Part shown: piece by piece, positions 34,367 to 42,437 of the stretch
Position numbering within the stretch: the first letter of the stretch is position 1
How the letters are laid out: each line of letters begins with the position of its first letter
From: CAWAND01 sp963783335
GTDB taxonomy: Bacteria > Chloroflexota > Anaerolineae > Anaerolineales > E44-bin32
DNA length: 64,000 nt
Direction: 5' to 3'
Assembly: GCA_963783335.1 (NCBI GenBank)
Contig: CAWAND010000006.1
Location: 186,001 to 250,000, forward strand
Position numbers and translations under genes: made by a program
The notes under the pieces: model-generated
Seen by the model: only the letters and a program-made list of their open reading frames with translations
Database searches by the model: none
Told to the model about the DNA's origin: nothing

Positions 34367-35206
34367 CTAGCTGCGATCGAGCATGGCCGCGGCGTAGCGC
34401 AAGCCGATCGCGATCTCCTCAGCCGCTTGTCTGTCGAGGGTTAATGTCGCCGGGCTGGCGAAGAGCACCCCTCCCTGGCGACCATGTCTCCCCTGGAGCC
34501 TCGACGCCGAGTATCTGTGCACCTCGACCGCCTCAAGAGCCTTGATTACGCTCTCTCCGCTTGATGACGGAGCACGCTCAGTTGTCGGCCGATTGACTAG
34601 CTGCGACCGGTCCATGATGTCACCCAGAAGGGTTCCCTCTTGCGTGCCAAAAGGTTCGGGCCCCAGCGCCTGCAGGAAGCGAAGTGCCTGCTGTTCGCCG
34701 CGCTCAGAAGCAGCGGCCAGCGTGACAGCGCCCTCTTTCCCAGCTTCGACCAGCCACACGAGCTCCGAGCGAAACAAGACCAGCAGATCCAGCCCGACCT
34801 GCACCCATTCGGGCTGACCAACACCGCCCGGCACAGAACGGGCTGCCAGCCAATCCCTGACCTGGGACACCAGTTCCGCATGGGAGAGGGTCTTGCCGAG
34901 GAACTCATCCGCCCCGGCGGAAAGGGCCCTTGCGCGTACTTCCTCGCCGACAATCGCCGAATACATCAGTATGGTCTCAGACGCCGTGTCGGGATTAGCG
35001 CGAAGCCGCCGGCAGACCTCGAAGCCGTCCATGCCGGGCATCATGGCGTCCAGTAGCAGAAGATCCGGGTTTTGCTCAGCTGCCATTTCGAGCGCATAGG
35101 TTCCGTTCCCGGCCCGAATGACCTCAAATCCTTGTTTCTCAAAGACCAACTCCAAGAAGTCCAACACCGTCGGAGTATCGTCACAGATCAGGATTTTCTG
35201 ACTCAT
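34367..35206 (-). CDS. Response regulator with receiver and GAF-like output domain
   Basis: Protein of 279 residues. Residues 1-120 are a receiver (KILICDDTPTVLDFLELVF, phospho-Asp in LLLLDAMMPGMDGFEVC, Lys in FLGKTLSHAEL). The remaining ~150 residues resemble a GAF domain (VGLDLLVLFRSELVWLVEAGKEGAVTLAAASERGE ... GGVLFASPATLTLDRQAAEEIAIGLRYAAAML), with no DNA-binding part. The ATG at 35206 is preferred to an upstream in-frame start at 35308. The neighbouring pilus genes suggest, but do not prove, control of pili or motility. Confidence 0.82.
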   Translation of the reverse strand: MSQKILICDDTPTVLDFLELVFEKQGFEVIRAGNGTYALEMAAEQNPDLLLLDAMMPGMDGFEVCRRLRANPDTASETILMYSAIVGEEVRARALSAGADEFLGKTLSHAELVSQVRDWLAARSVPGGVGQPEWVQVGLDLLVLFRSELVWLVEAGKEGAVTLAAASERGEQQALRFLQALGPEPFGTQEGTLLGDIMDRSQLVNRPTTERAPSSSGESVIKALEAVEVHRYSASRLQGRHGRQGGVLFASPATLTLDRQAAEEIAIGLRYAAAMLDRS

Positions 35207-35216
35207 AGCCTGTCCA

Positions 35217-36623
35217 TCATGGTTGGTTCTCCGACCGGGACGATGGCGGAGACCCTTCACCACCCTCGGGCTCAAAGAACTTGTCGCGTGCGAAGCCCCA
35301 GCGCTCATGAACCGTCGTGGGGTCGTAGTTGTTCTCGATCAGCCATTCCGACAGCCGCCCCTGCTTGTCTTCTTCCCTGAGCGGCTCCCCAGGCTGGAAA
35401 CCCTCATCGTCCATCTGCATGCCGCAGATCGGACAATGGACCACTTGGAATGGATAGGTCACACTTGTCGGCGGTCCAATCTCGGCCAGCAAGAAGCCGC
35501 AGTTAGAGCACGGCGCGTATTCCTGAGGTTCCTCCTCGGCCATGTCCGGGGCAGGCACGGGCGGCAGGTAGGTACGCCGCTCCCACAGCTCGAGGCCGCC
35601 GGCGGCCAGGACGCCCAGGAACAGAACCACGAGCCCCAACCATGGCCACACCGTTCCGTAGGGATGGTAGGTGACCGCCACCGAATGCTCTCCCGCCGGC
35701 AGGCTGAGGTGCATCAGATGCTGATACGACGCCAGCGGGGCCGGCTGGCCGTCGATGGCCGCCCGGAAGCGGGGCGAGTAAGTGTAGCTGATCAGCGCCG
35801 ACGGCACCTCGGTCGGCGCCTCATAACTGAACGACAATCCCGCCCCCCCGGCCTGCCAGTCGGTGACGGCGATTCCCGGGTAGACGAGCGAAGTATCGAG
35901 ATTGACCCCATGGAGCATGATTTCTCGCAAGCGATCGACCATGGCATGATTCCCGGTCTCCTGCGCATAAAAAAGGAGGTTGAGGCCGACAAACCAGATT
36001 CTGCCCTGCCCCACATCCCGATATCCGAGAACGTCGAACGATCTACCTTCATAGGAAACGTGTCCCAACACACCATCCAACCCCTGGTAGGCCGCACCCG
36101 ACCAGCCATCAGGGGCCAAATCGACAAGCGGCAGGTTTTGCGGCAGTTCGGCGGCCTCACCGTCCCATGACAGATCCATGCTTCTCGACAAGTTGAGTTT
36201 GACTACCGTCACGCCGAAGAAATCCAAGGTCTTCCCAAATCGGTCTTCCATGCTCGAGAGATCGGTGATGATTGTCCCGCCGGCATATAAGTAGCGCCTC
36301 AGGCGATTGACATCTGATTGAGGCAACGGCCCGGAGGCTTCGAAACGGTACAGCCCCACCGCCGGATGGCCATCCAGACCCCCATCGGGCAAGGCCGACA
36401 ATGTGGGATGATCGGCTTCCACGGCAAACGGGAAGGCCCCCAGAAATGGGTTGAGGCGGTCGCCCAGAACGAGCATTGGGTTCGCAGGGAGCTCCTGCAC
36501 GTAGCCCGGAGCCTGCGGCAGGGCCCAGATCTCATACGTTCCAGTTGAGCGTTCAAGCTGGAAGCCGGAATCGCCGAGACTTCGACCTGGCCGCTTGGAC
36601 GTCGCTCGAATCACCTGACACAA
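35217..36623 (-). CDS. C-terminal part of a frameshifted PTPS-related membrane protein
   Basis: Open frame of 468 codons that continues the protein encoded at 36553-38160. The coding sense is real from about SLGDSGFQLERSTGTYEIWALP onward; residues before that come from the wrong frame. It contains an extracytoplasmic alpha/beta region (YLYAGGTIITDLSSMEDRFGKTLDFFGV), a membrane helix (VWPWLGLVVLFLGVLAAGGLELW) and a cytoplasmic zinc ribbon (CSNC ... CPIC). Large membrane proteins of this PF10131-like type occur beside XrtG exosortase genes. Confidence 0.72.
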   Translation of the reverse strand: MCQVIRATSKRPGRSLGDSGFQLERSTGTYEIWALPQAPGYVQELPANPMLVLGDRLNPFLGAFPFAVEADHPTLSALPDGGLDGHPAVGLYRFEASGPLPQSDVNRLRRYLYAGGTIITDLSSMEDRFGKTLDFFGVTVVKLNLSRSMDLSWDGEAAELPQNLPLVDLAPDGWSGAAYQGLDGVLGHVSYEGRSFDVLGYRDVGQGRIWFVGLNLLFYAQETGNHAMVDRLREIMLHGVNLDTSLVYPGIAVTDWQAGGAGLSFSYEAPTEVPSALISYTYSPRFRAAIDGQPAPLASYQHLMHLSLPAGEHSVAVTYHPYGTVWPWLGLVVLFLGVLAAGGLELWERRTYLPPVPAPDMAEEEPQEYAPCSNCGFLLAEIGPPTSVTYPFQVVHCPICGMQMDDEGFQPGEPLREEDKQGRLSEWLIENNYDPTTVHERWGFARDKFFEPEGGEGSPPSSRSENQP

Positions 36624-38160
36624 CGGCCGCCTTGACGTTCCAAAGGGCGAGTAAATGAGCCAGATAATGGGTCCCCCATGCTGGCGCCGAGAGATAGCGG
36701 CGAAGGGGGTCTTGCTGTGGAGTGTTCTCCAGCGCCCAACCGTTGACGATGGGGACCGATTTTGCGGCGAAATAGACGTCCTGATCGCTCGGTTCCGGAT
36801 AGGTCATAAGCACACCCCTCGCCGAGGTCCCGTCAGGGACACTCTGTGCCAGTGCGGTGCCCATGTCGGCCTCTGCCTGCGGAAAGGGCACGTTGTGCAC
36901 ACGCTGGATGGCCGGCAGCACGTCTATCAACACCAAGCCGAGGACCACGGCCGACCTCAGCACTTTGGCCTTGACGCGGAAGGGGATGATTCCGGCCGCG
37001 GCTACGGGGAGGGCAAAGCTGGTGAAGTTGAGGAATCTTTCCGGCAGCAGCTGACTGCTCAACGGAACCAGATTGAAGAGAACGCCCTTCGAACCAAATG
37101 CCAGCCACAGGGTGACAAGTCCTGAGATCAGCCAGGCAGACCTGCGGGGCTCCGGGCGGCTGATGGCCGCCAGGATCGCCAGCACCAAGACGCCCACACC
37201 CAGGCTCACCGCTCCTGACCCCCCCATCCAGCCTGGCAGCAACGCGCTGGGCGAGGCACTGAAGAGGCCCACCTTTTCAACCGGCAAGAAGGGCACGTTG
37301 GCAAACTCCCCCCGGCTGTAGGCCGGTAGGAGCCACGGCGCCGCCCCCGCCAGGCCAAGTCCGATTCCCCCAACCCAGTCCACCAACCTGCGAAGTTCGA
37401 CATCCGGATCGAGAAACATCCGGGCGGCGACGAAAACCCCTAGGCCAACGGCGAACATGAAGGCCTGCTGCGGATGAGCCAGTAGAGTCCAGGTCCATGC
37501 CATACCCATGAAAAGTACCCACGGCATTCGACGACCCTGCGTGGTGAGACTCTTTTCGATCAGCCAAGCCAGCAACGGCAGACCGAGGACCGCCAGAACA
37601 CGAGGAAAGTTACCCTCGAAGAACAACGTCCTGAGCTGGTATGGGGCGAGCAGAGCGAGCACCGATCCCAATCCGGCCGCCCAGGGTCCCCACAAGTCCG
37701 CCAAGAAGACGTACATCAGCGCGGCATAGACCGCCAATGTTAGGACGATGAACAATTGGTAGGCGAGGGCTTGGTCGCCCGCAAGGACCATCAAGGGGGT
37801 GAGGACAAGCGTTGTCAGTGGGGGATAGAAAGTTCGAAAAGGGTCGCCGACGTACCAATTCGGCATCCAAGCTGTCGTCACGTATGCCCATGCGCCATGC
37901 AAATGCATTTGGCTCGCCAGGTACTCGGCTTTGAACAGGTGGCCCCAAGAATCGGCTCCGCTGGGGAACCCTGGCCCGGCGATCCGTATCAGGACGACAA
38001 CCAAGGCCAGCGCAAGGATCGACGCTGGCCATGCGTGCTTGCGCAGGAGAAGGATCGAAATCAGTCGGCCCAGAGATCCACCGCGCGCCCGACCCAGCTG
38101 GTCAGGCGGCGGGTTCGGGGGTTCTTCAGACCGCTCAGCCAATCGGTGCGAGTAGTCCAT
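36553..38160 (-). CDS. N-terminal part of a frameshifted PTPS-related membrane protein
   Basis: Polytopic protein with about ten membrane helices, beginning ASILALALVVVLIRIAGPGFPSGADSWGHLFKAEYLA, with DPFRTFYPPLTTLVLTPLMVLAG and a catalytic-looking loop like that of GT-C glycosyltransferases. The open frame ends at 36553 in a basic sequence (RSKSRRFRLPA) that is out of frame; the +1 frame joins to the next ORF near 36580, giving a product of roughly 980 residues. The annotated start overlaps the GT2 gene by 100 bases, so the true start may be internal. Member of the XrtG locus. Confidence 0.75.
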   Translation of the reverse strand: MDYSHRLAERSEEPPNPPPDQLGRARGGSLGRLISILLLRKHAWPASILALALVVVLIRIAGPGFPSGADSWGHLFKAEYLASQMHLHGAWAYVTTAWMPNWYVGDPFRTFYPPLTTLVLTPLMVLAGDQALAYQLFIVLTLAVYAALMYVFLADLWGPWAAGLGSVLALLAPYQLRTLFFEGNFPRVLAVLGLPLLAWLIEKSLTTQGRRMPWVLFMGMAWTWTLLAHPQQAFMFAVGLGVFVAARMFLDPDVELRRLVDWVGGIGLGLAGAAPWLLPAYSRGEFANVPFLPVEKVGLFSASPSALLPGWMGGSGAVSLGVGVLVLAILAAISRPEPRRSAWLISGLVTLWLAFGSKGVLFNLVPLSSQLLPERFLNFTSFALPVAAAGIIPFRVKAKVLRSAVVLGLVLIDVLPAIQRVHNVPFPQAEADMGTALAQSVPDGTSARGVLMTYPEPSDQDVYFAAKSVPIVNGWALENTPQQDPLRRYLSAPAWGTHYLAHLLALWNVKAAVVSGDSSDVQAARSKSRRFRLPA

Positions 38161-39503
38161 TCCGGCTGGTCACTCAGAGTCTTGAGCACACCGCTCAATC
38201 GGAAGAAGTACACAACCATACGATATAGCGGCAGGACGGGCAAATAGACGGCCGATTCTCGCAGCAGGCGCCTTTCACTTTCAGCGCAGATCGGCCAAGA
38301 GGCCAGCAACTGCACCAAGTCAGCCAGGACATACAGGACGTACATCAACCCCCCCGCCTGGGCAACCATGCTCGGCTCATAGCCGAGCAGAGGAAACAAC
38401 GGCATCAGGAAAGCCCATACCAGGCGGAGAAGGGCTAGAGCATGATCCCGGCGCAGCCTGGCCGGCAGGCTCCGTCTCCAGAAGCGCTCGCCGCGCCCCA
38501 GCCGGTCGGCGTTCATGGCCATCACTTCCAGTTCGCCTCGCTGCCATCGCACCCGCTGTGAAAAGAGCTCTTCCCAGCTGATGGTCGGCGCCAAGTGCAC
38601 CCTGACCTGCGGCAGATAACCGATCTTGCCCGAGTAGCGCCTCAGAGTCATGCTTACATCGGTGTCTTCCGAAACCGTACGGCCGCGGTAGCCGTTGACC
38701 GCCCTGAGGGCGTCCTTGCGGAAGATGGCGCAGGCGCCGGAAAGCGTGAAGAGCTCGTCGCGAATGGCCTCAGCGTGGCGACCGATCCGGAACGACTGGA
38801 GGTATTCAAGGAACTGGGACCCGGACAGAATCTTCTCGCTCAGATTCAGTCGGCGCATGATCGGCAGGTCCCGCTCGTCGAGGCTGATCCTCCCCATGCC
38901 GTCGTGTTGGACAAGCAGGTTGGGGTCAATGATTAGGTGGGCCGTGGCGGCCACCAGGTCCGTGTCGAACCGAAAGGCCGAGACAGCTTGTTCAACCGCT
39001 TCCGGCTCGAGGACGACGTCTGAGTCGATGGCCATGATCAGTTCGCCTCGACATCGCGCCAGCCCCATGTTGACCGCTGCGGGTTTGCCCTGATGCTGGC
39101 CCTGGAGCAGGGTCATCACACCACCGAACTCGCGGGCCGGGATCACGCGATTGTGCAGCCGGATGTGCCCGTTCCAATGCGCATCGCCGTTGATATGGCC
39201 CTGCACCACCTGCTCTGTTCGATCGGTCGATCCATCGTTGATCACGATGACTTCGATCAGGTGATGCGGGTAGGTCTGCGCCTTCAAGCTGGTGATGCAG
39301 CGGTCGATGTCCAGTTGTTCATTGAAGGCCGGGATCAGGACCGAGACCTTCGGAAGATTTCGCCTCGGCAGAGGCGGATAGAGTCGAGCAAAGGCGCGGC
39401 TGCGGTAGACCAGCCAGGCATCTCGGAGCGCCTGGAACACGTCGACAACCAGCGGCACCAAGATCCAAACTCCCCAGAAGAAGAGGAAACGTTCCCAATT
39501 CAC
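38061..39503 (-). CDS. Family 2 membrane glycosyltransferase, exosortase-G associated type
   Basis: Processive-type GT2 enzyme of 480 residues with an N-terminal membrane helix, the catalytic domain (VSVLIPAFNEQLDIDRCI, DGSTDRT, AIDSDVVL for the metal-binding Asp pair, SEDTD catalytic Asp, QRVRW acceptor motif) and C-terminal helices. It resembles the GT2 family that neighbours XrtG in Gram-positive bacteria (TIGR03111-like, from memory). With XrtG next to it, it probably makes or attaches a surface polysaccharide linked to the exosortase substrate. Confidence 0.88.
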   Translation of the reverse strand: MNWERFLFFWGVWILVPLVVDVFQALRDAWLVYRSRAFARLYPPLPRRNLPKVSVLIPAFNEQLDIDRCITSLKAQTYPHHLIEVIVINDGSTDRTEQVVQGHINGDAHWNGHIRLHNRVIPAREFGGVMTLLQGQHQGKPAAVNMGLARCRGELIMAIDSDVVLEPEAVEQAVSAFRFDTDLVAATAHLIIDPNLLVQHDGMGRISLDERDLPIMRRLNLSEKILSGSQFLEYLQSFRIGRHAEAIRDELFTLSGACAIFRKDALRAVNGYRGRTVSEDTDVSMTLRRYSGKIGYLPQVRVHLAPTISWEELFSQRVRWQRGELEVMAMNADRLGRGERFWRRSLPARLRRDHALALLRLVWAFLMPLFPLLGYEPSMVAQAGGLMYVLYVLADLVQLLASWPICAESERRLLRESAVYLPVLPLYRMVVYFFRLSGVLKTLSDQPEWTTRTDWLSGLKNPRTRRLTSWVGRAVDLWAD

Positions 39504-39524
39504 GCGACGCGTCCTTCCAACATC

Positions 39525-40127
39525 TCAGCGGACTGCACGGCCGGACACCTCCATGTCCCGTCGAACCAAGTGCAGGGTTGGCAAAGTCATAAGCTTCCAG
39601 TAGATGACCACAATGCCAGCGAAGAAGACCAGCCGGGCGACAACTGCGTGTGCCCATGGCACGGCCGGCTTGCCCAGCAGATACGCCATACCCACGATCA
39701 CCGACAGGCGAACAAGATTGACCAGCAACGTCCCCCCCAAGCCGAGGATCAGACGCATAAACCGATCGGCGGGTGGGAACCTTGGGTAGAACAGGACCAA
39801 CCCGATGAACACCGCCGATTCGATCAACGTGGAGCACTCGATCCCCACGGTTAGCACCGACCATCCGCTGGGATCCGGCACCACCAAGGTCCCAGGCCCC
39901 AAGGTCGATAGTCCCAAGCCGGCCAAACCGCCCAGCCATGCCAGGGCATCGATTTGCACCGCACCTAGGGGCACATTCCAGCCGCCGTATTCACCAAACA
40001 GGATGATCAGACCCGCCAAGCCGAACGCGCCCCAGACATAGCCCATTAAGCCTTGACGCTTCTCGCGCAGGATCACCAAACCGGCGACATACACCACAAC
40101 GGCCAGGCCGAGCCAACCGTTGGTCAT
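39525..40127 (-). CDS. xrtG: Exosortase family protein XrtG
   Basis: Membrane-embedded cysteine transpeptidase expected to cut a C-terminal sorting signal and pass the protein on. The 200-residue protein has six or so helices and the exosortase triad: C98 in GIECSTLIESAVF, R140 in NLVRLSVIVGMAY, H160 in PWAHAVVARLVFF. The start is ATG 40127, overlapping the stop of the upstream substrate candidate by ATGA, so the two are coupled. GT2 and PTPS-related genes follow, reproducing the known XrtG neighbourhood. Confidence 0.88.
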   Translation of the reverse strand: MTNGWLGLAVVVYVAGLVILREKRQGLMGYVWGAFGLAGLIILFGEYGGWNVPLGAVQIDALAWLGGLAGLGLSTLGPGTLVVPDPSGWSVLTVGIECSTLIESAVFIGLVLFYPRFPPADRFMRLILGLGGTLLVNLVRLSVIVGMAYLLGKPAVPWAHAVVARLVFFAGIVVIYWKLMTLPTLHLVRRDMEVSGRAVR

Positions 40128-40642
40128 TGGGCCCAGACCTCCTTCCGCCGCCAGATCCAGAGGCCGATCAACCCGCCGGCAACGATGGTCAGAGGCCAAC
40201 CCAGCGTCGGCACAGAGCTGAATTGGGTGGTCTTGAAATCGATATCACAATTGTGGGAATTGCCCGTGCTCCAGCACAGGCTGATGGTGTAGGTACCGGT
40301 GGATGGCGGGTTGGAAAACTGCCATGCGTCTGAAGACGTCTCCCCGACGTCCAGGCGGCCCGGATCTACTTGAGTGGCAAAGATTACGGCACCCGAGGGG
40401 TCGCTGAGCTCATAGTAAAGATTAGACTTGTTGATCCGGTCCATGGCTGCGATCGTGCTTGAGACATCGATAGGGTCGCCCGGTTGTGCAGCGCCGACTG
40501 CTGTAAGGCTTTGGATGCTGCCGGTGTTGGCCCTGAACGGGGACGCGGAGGCCCCGGCGGTCGCCATAAGGCTCACCGCCAAGACCCATACGCTTGCCGC
40601 CAGGACCCGATTCCTACGCATATCTGCCTTTAGTGTCCGCAT
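40124..40642 (-). CDS. Secreted protein with exosortase-type C-terminal signal
   Basis: Protein of 172 residues: an N-terminal signal peptide (VLAASVWVLAVSLMATAGASASPF), a beta-sandwich domain of about 100 residues (VSSTIAAMDRINKSNLYYELSDPSGAVIFAT, ending in SLCWSTGNSHNCDI) and a tripartite C-tail: VPTLGWP, one membrane helix (LTIVAGGLIGLWIW) and basic RRK. The tail resembles IPTL-CTERM/PEP-CTERM sorting signals, and it lies directly before xrtG, so it is the likely XrtG substrate. No enzymatic domain is recognised. The ATG at 40642 is preferred over TTG 40648. Confidence 0.72.
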   Translation of the reverse strand: MRTLKADMRRNRVLAASVWVLAVSLMATAGASASPFRANTGSIQSLTAVGAAQPGDPIDVSSTIAAMDRINKSNLYYELSDPSGAVIFATQVDPGRLDVGETSSDAWQFSNPPSTGTYTISLCWSTGNSHNCDIDFKTTQFSSVPTLGWPLTIVAGGLIGLWIWRRKEVWAQ

Positions 40643-40791
40643 GTTCAAACCTCACCTTAAAGCTACCGCGCAGGAGCCTAACTGCTCCATACAGGGTCCT
40701 TACAATGCAATTCGGGTGCCGTAAGGCGCGTGAAAGGTGGGGGTTGGGGAATCCGACGCCTGGTCAGCCCATCGGCGAGTTCAGGGCCGAT

Positions 40792-40809
40792 TTGTGAACT
40801 CCTTCACAA
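40792..40809. promoter_or_regulatory. TTGTGA-N6-TCACAA palindrome, copy 5
   Basis: Perfect copy, TTGTGA-ACTCCT-TCACAA, 150 bases upstream of the XrtG-substrate gene and downstream of the lipoprotein terminator. Confidence 0.7.
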
Positions 40810-40832
40810 TCATCTAGGGCAAAGCGGGGCGG

Positions 40833-40866
40833 AACAAAAAGCAGGGGCACGGCATGCCGTGCCCCT
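40833..40866 (-). terminator. Terminator of the lipoprotein gene
   Basis: A 24-base perfect palindrome (half-arm AGGGGCACGGCA) followed on the minus strand by GCTTTTTGTT, 30 bases after the lipoprotein stop codon. Confidence 0.88.
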
Positions 40867-40895
40867 ACGACTTGGTCAGCCTGGTGCGGCTTTTT

Positions 40896-42167
40896 CTACG
40901 GCAGCGACCACATGCTGATCTGGTCGACGTCCGCCTTGAGATCCGGTGTCTGGGCCGAGCCGATGAACAGGCCGAAGAGACCGGTGTCGAAGGTGCTGTC
41001 AGTCACTTCTTGGAGCAGCTGGCCGTTGGCATACAGGGAGAGCTTGCTCCCGTCTCCCATGAATCCCAGCACATTGCTTTGACCGGCGCCGGCCTTGATG
41101 GCGCTGCTTTGGGTCCAGGGGGTCAGATAGGTGGTCTGATTTTCTGCCCCGTCCCAGATACTCAGGCGGTAGCGGCCGTCGCAGGTGAGCGCGAACAGAT
41201 ACCCGCTGCAGTTGCCGCCGTCGCACACACCGCGGGCGACAATCCCGTAGTGGTCCCGCTCGGTACACGGCTCGAGGAATTGACCCTTGATTTCAATGTA
41301 GAAGTTCTCAACTGATGGCGTACTCAGGGTCCAACCGTCGTAGAAATCGGGGTTGGCGGCGGTCATGTGCATGACACCGTCGCCGATCGAGAATCCGACG
41401 TGGTCATCGCTGTAGGTCGGCCAGGTTGACGAGGCGTCGAAACTGTCGCTGACTGTCGGCGTGCCCAGATTGGCCTTGGGATCATTCGGGGAGAAGGTGG
41501 CGGTAGGTGCGGGTGTGGGTGTGTCCGTCCCTTCGGGGGTTGGTGTGTCGGTGGCGGCCTCCGCCGTGGCGGTGACCGAGGTCACAGGCACAAAAAACGC
41601 GTCCCAGCCGAAGTCCACCGAGTCAACCGACCCACCCTCAGCCAAGGTCACCGTTTGCGAGGCCACGCTGGTGCCCGTCATCCCCTCCGGATGCGTCCAA
41701 GCACCACCATTGAGAGCGCCGGCGTTCTCAGCCTGGCTGGCGTCGATAGAGACGCAGTAGGTACCCGGCGTCAGATCGGAGAAACCGTAAGCCCCATTGG
41801 CGTCCGAGGTGGCGGTGGCCAGGCCAAATGCCGGGCATGCGCCCGTCCCCAGTCTGACCACGACACCTTCAATCCCGGTCTCTGATGGCTGCATCACCCC
41901 GTCCGCAGACTGACCGGATGCCGCCTGGTCATTGGGGACGCAATCTGCTGGTCCCGCCTGCCCCTCGGCCGCCGGAGAACAATCATCTTTCCAAACCGTC
42001 CCCGAAAGCCCCCCCGTTTGGGGAGCAGGCGTTGCGCTGGGGAAGATGAACGCCGTCGGCGTGGCCCCAGGGGTGGTCGACTGCGCTGGCAGGTTGCAGG
42101 CTGCCAGAAGCAGCGCCAAGCCGAGGGTCGTGCCGAGGGCGTTTCGAACTCGCTGGCGAGACAGCAT
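40896..42167 (-). CDS. Lipoprotein with SdrD-B-like and lectin/glucanase-like domains
   Basis: Protein of 423 residues with a lipobox (LGLALLLAACNLP, cleaved before Cys), a Thr/Pro-rich stretch, a carboxypeptidase/SdrD-B-like domain (GTVWKDDCSP ... GIEGVVVRLGTGACPAFGLATATSDANGAYGFSDLTPGTYCVSID), a second Thr/Pro linker (TDTPTPEGTDTPTPAPTATF) and a jelly-roll domain (ASSTWPTYSDDHVGFSIGDGVMHM ... YGIVARGVCDGGNCSGYLFAL). Surface-anchored; may bind carbohydrate. The ATG at 42167 has GGGAG eight bases upstream, better than ATG 42182. Confidence 0.82.
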   Translation of the reverse strand: MLSRQRVRNALGTTLGLALLLAACNLPAQSTTPGATPTAFIFPSATPAPQTGGLSGTVWKDDCSPAAEGQAGPADCVPNDQAASGQSADGVMQPSETGIEGVVVRLGTGACPAFGLATATSDANGAYGFSDLTPGTYCVSIDASQAENAGALNGGAWTHPEGMTGTSVASQTVTLAEGGSVDSVDFGWDAFFVPVTSVTATAEAATDTPTPEGTDTPTPAPTATFSPNDPKANLGTPTVSDSFDASSTWPTYSDDHVGFSIGDGVMHMTAANPDFYDGWTLSTPSVENFYIEIKGQFLEPCTERDHYGIVARGVCDGGNCSGYLFALTCDGRYRLSIWDGAENQTTYLTPWTQSSAIKAGAGQSNVLGFMGDGSKLSLYANGQLLQEVTDSTFDTGLFGLFIGSAQTPDLKADVDQISMWSLP

Positions 42168-42352
42168 GGTCAGATCTCCCATCTTCCGTCAAATCAGAAT
42201 GGGCCGTTACGCCCGCATGATCTTTAGAGCTGCGCGCCATTCTAACCCCGGGCGAGCAAAAATGCATCCAGCTGCACAGCCACCGGGAGCCAACCCAGCA
42301 AAGAACCACCATCTGACCCCGATGGGCCATTTCATGAGCTTTCGATTTGGGC

Positions 42353-42358
42353 TATACT
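42353..42358 (+). promoter_or_regulatory. Possible -10 box of the squalene/phytoene synthase gene
   Basis: TATACT, one mismatch from consensus, about 80 bases upstream of the start. The -35 position (TTTCAT) matches only three bases. Confidence 0.35.
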
Positions 42359-42437
42359 CGAACACCTCACAGTCAGGACGAGGGAATCGCAAGTCTTGGT
42401 GGGGAGACGGTGGGAACCACGAGGGAATTCTTGATCC

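Noticed and set aside
40247..40264. Further copy of the palindrome around CACAATTGTG
   Set aside because: The half-sites are joined without the six-base spacer and in the opposite order, and it lies in a coding sequence.
40843..40866. 24-base perfect palindrome considered as an operator
   Set aside because: A T-tract follows it on the minus strand just after a gene stop, so a terminator explains it.
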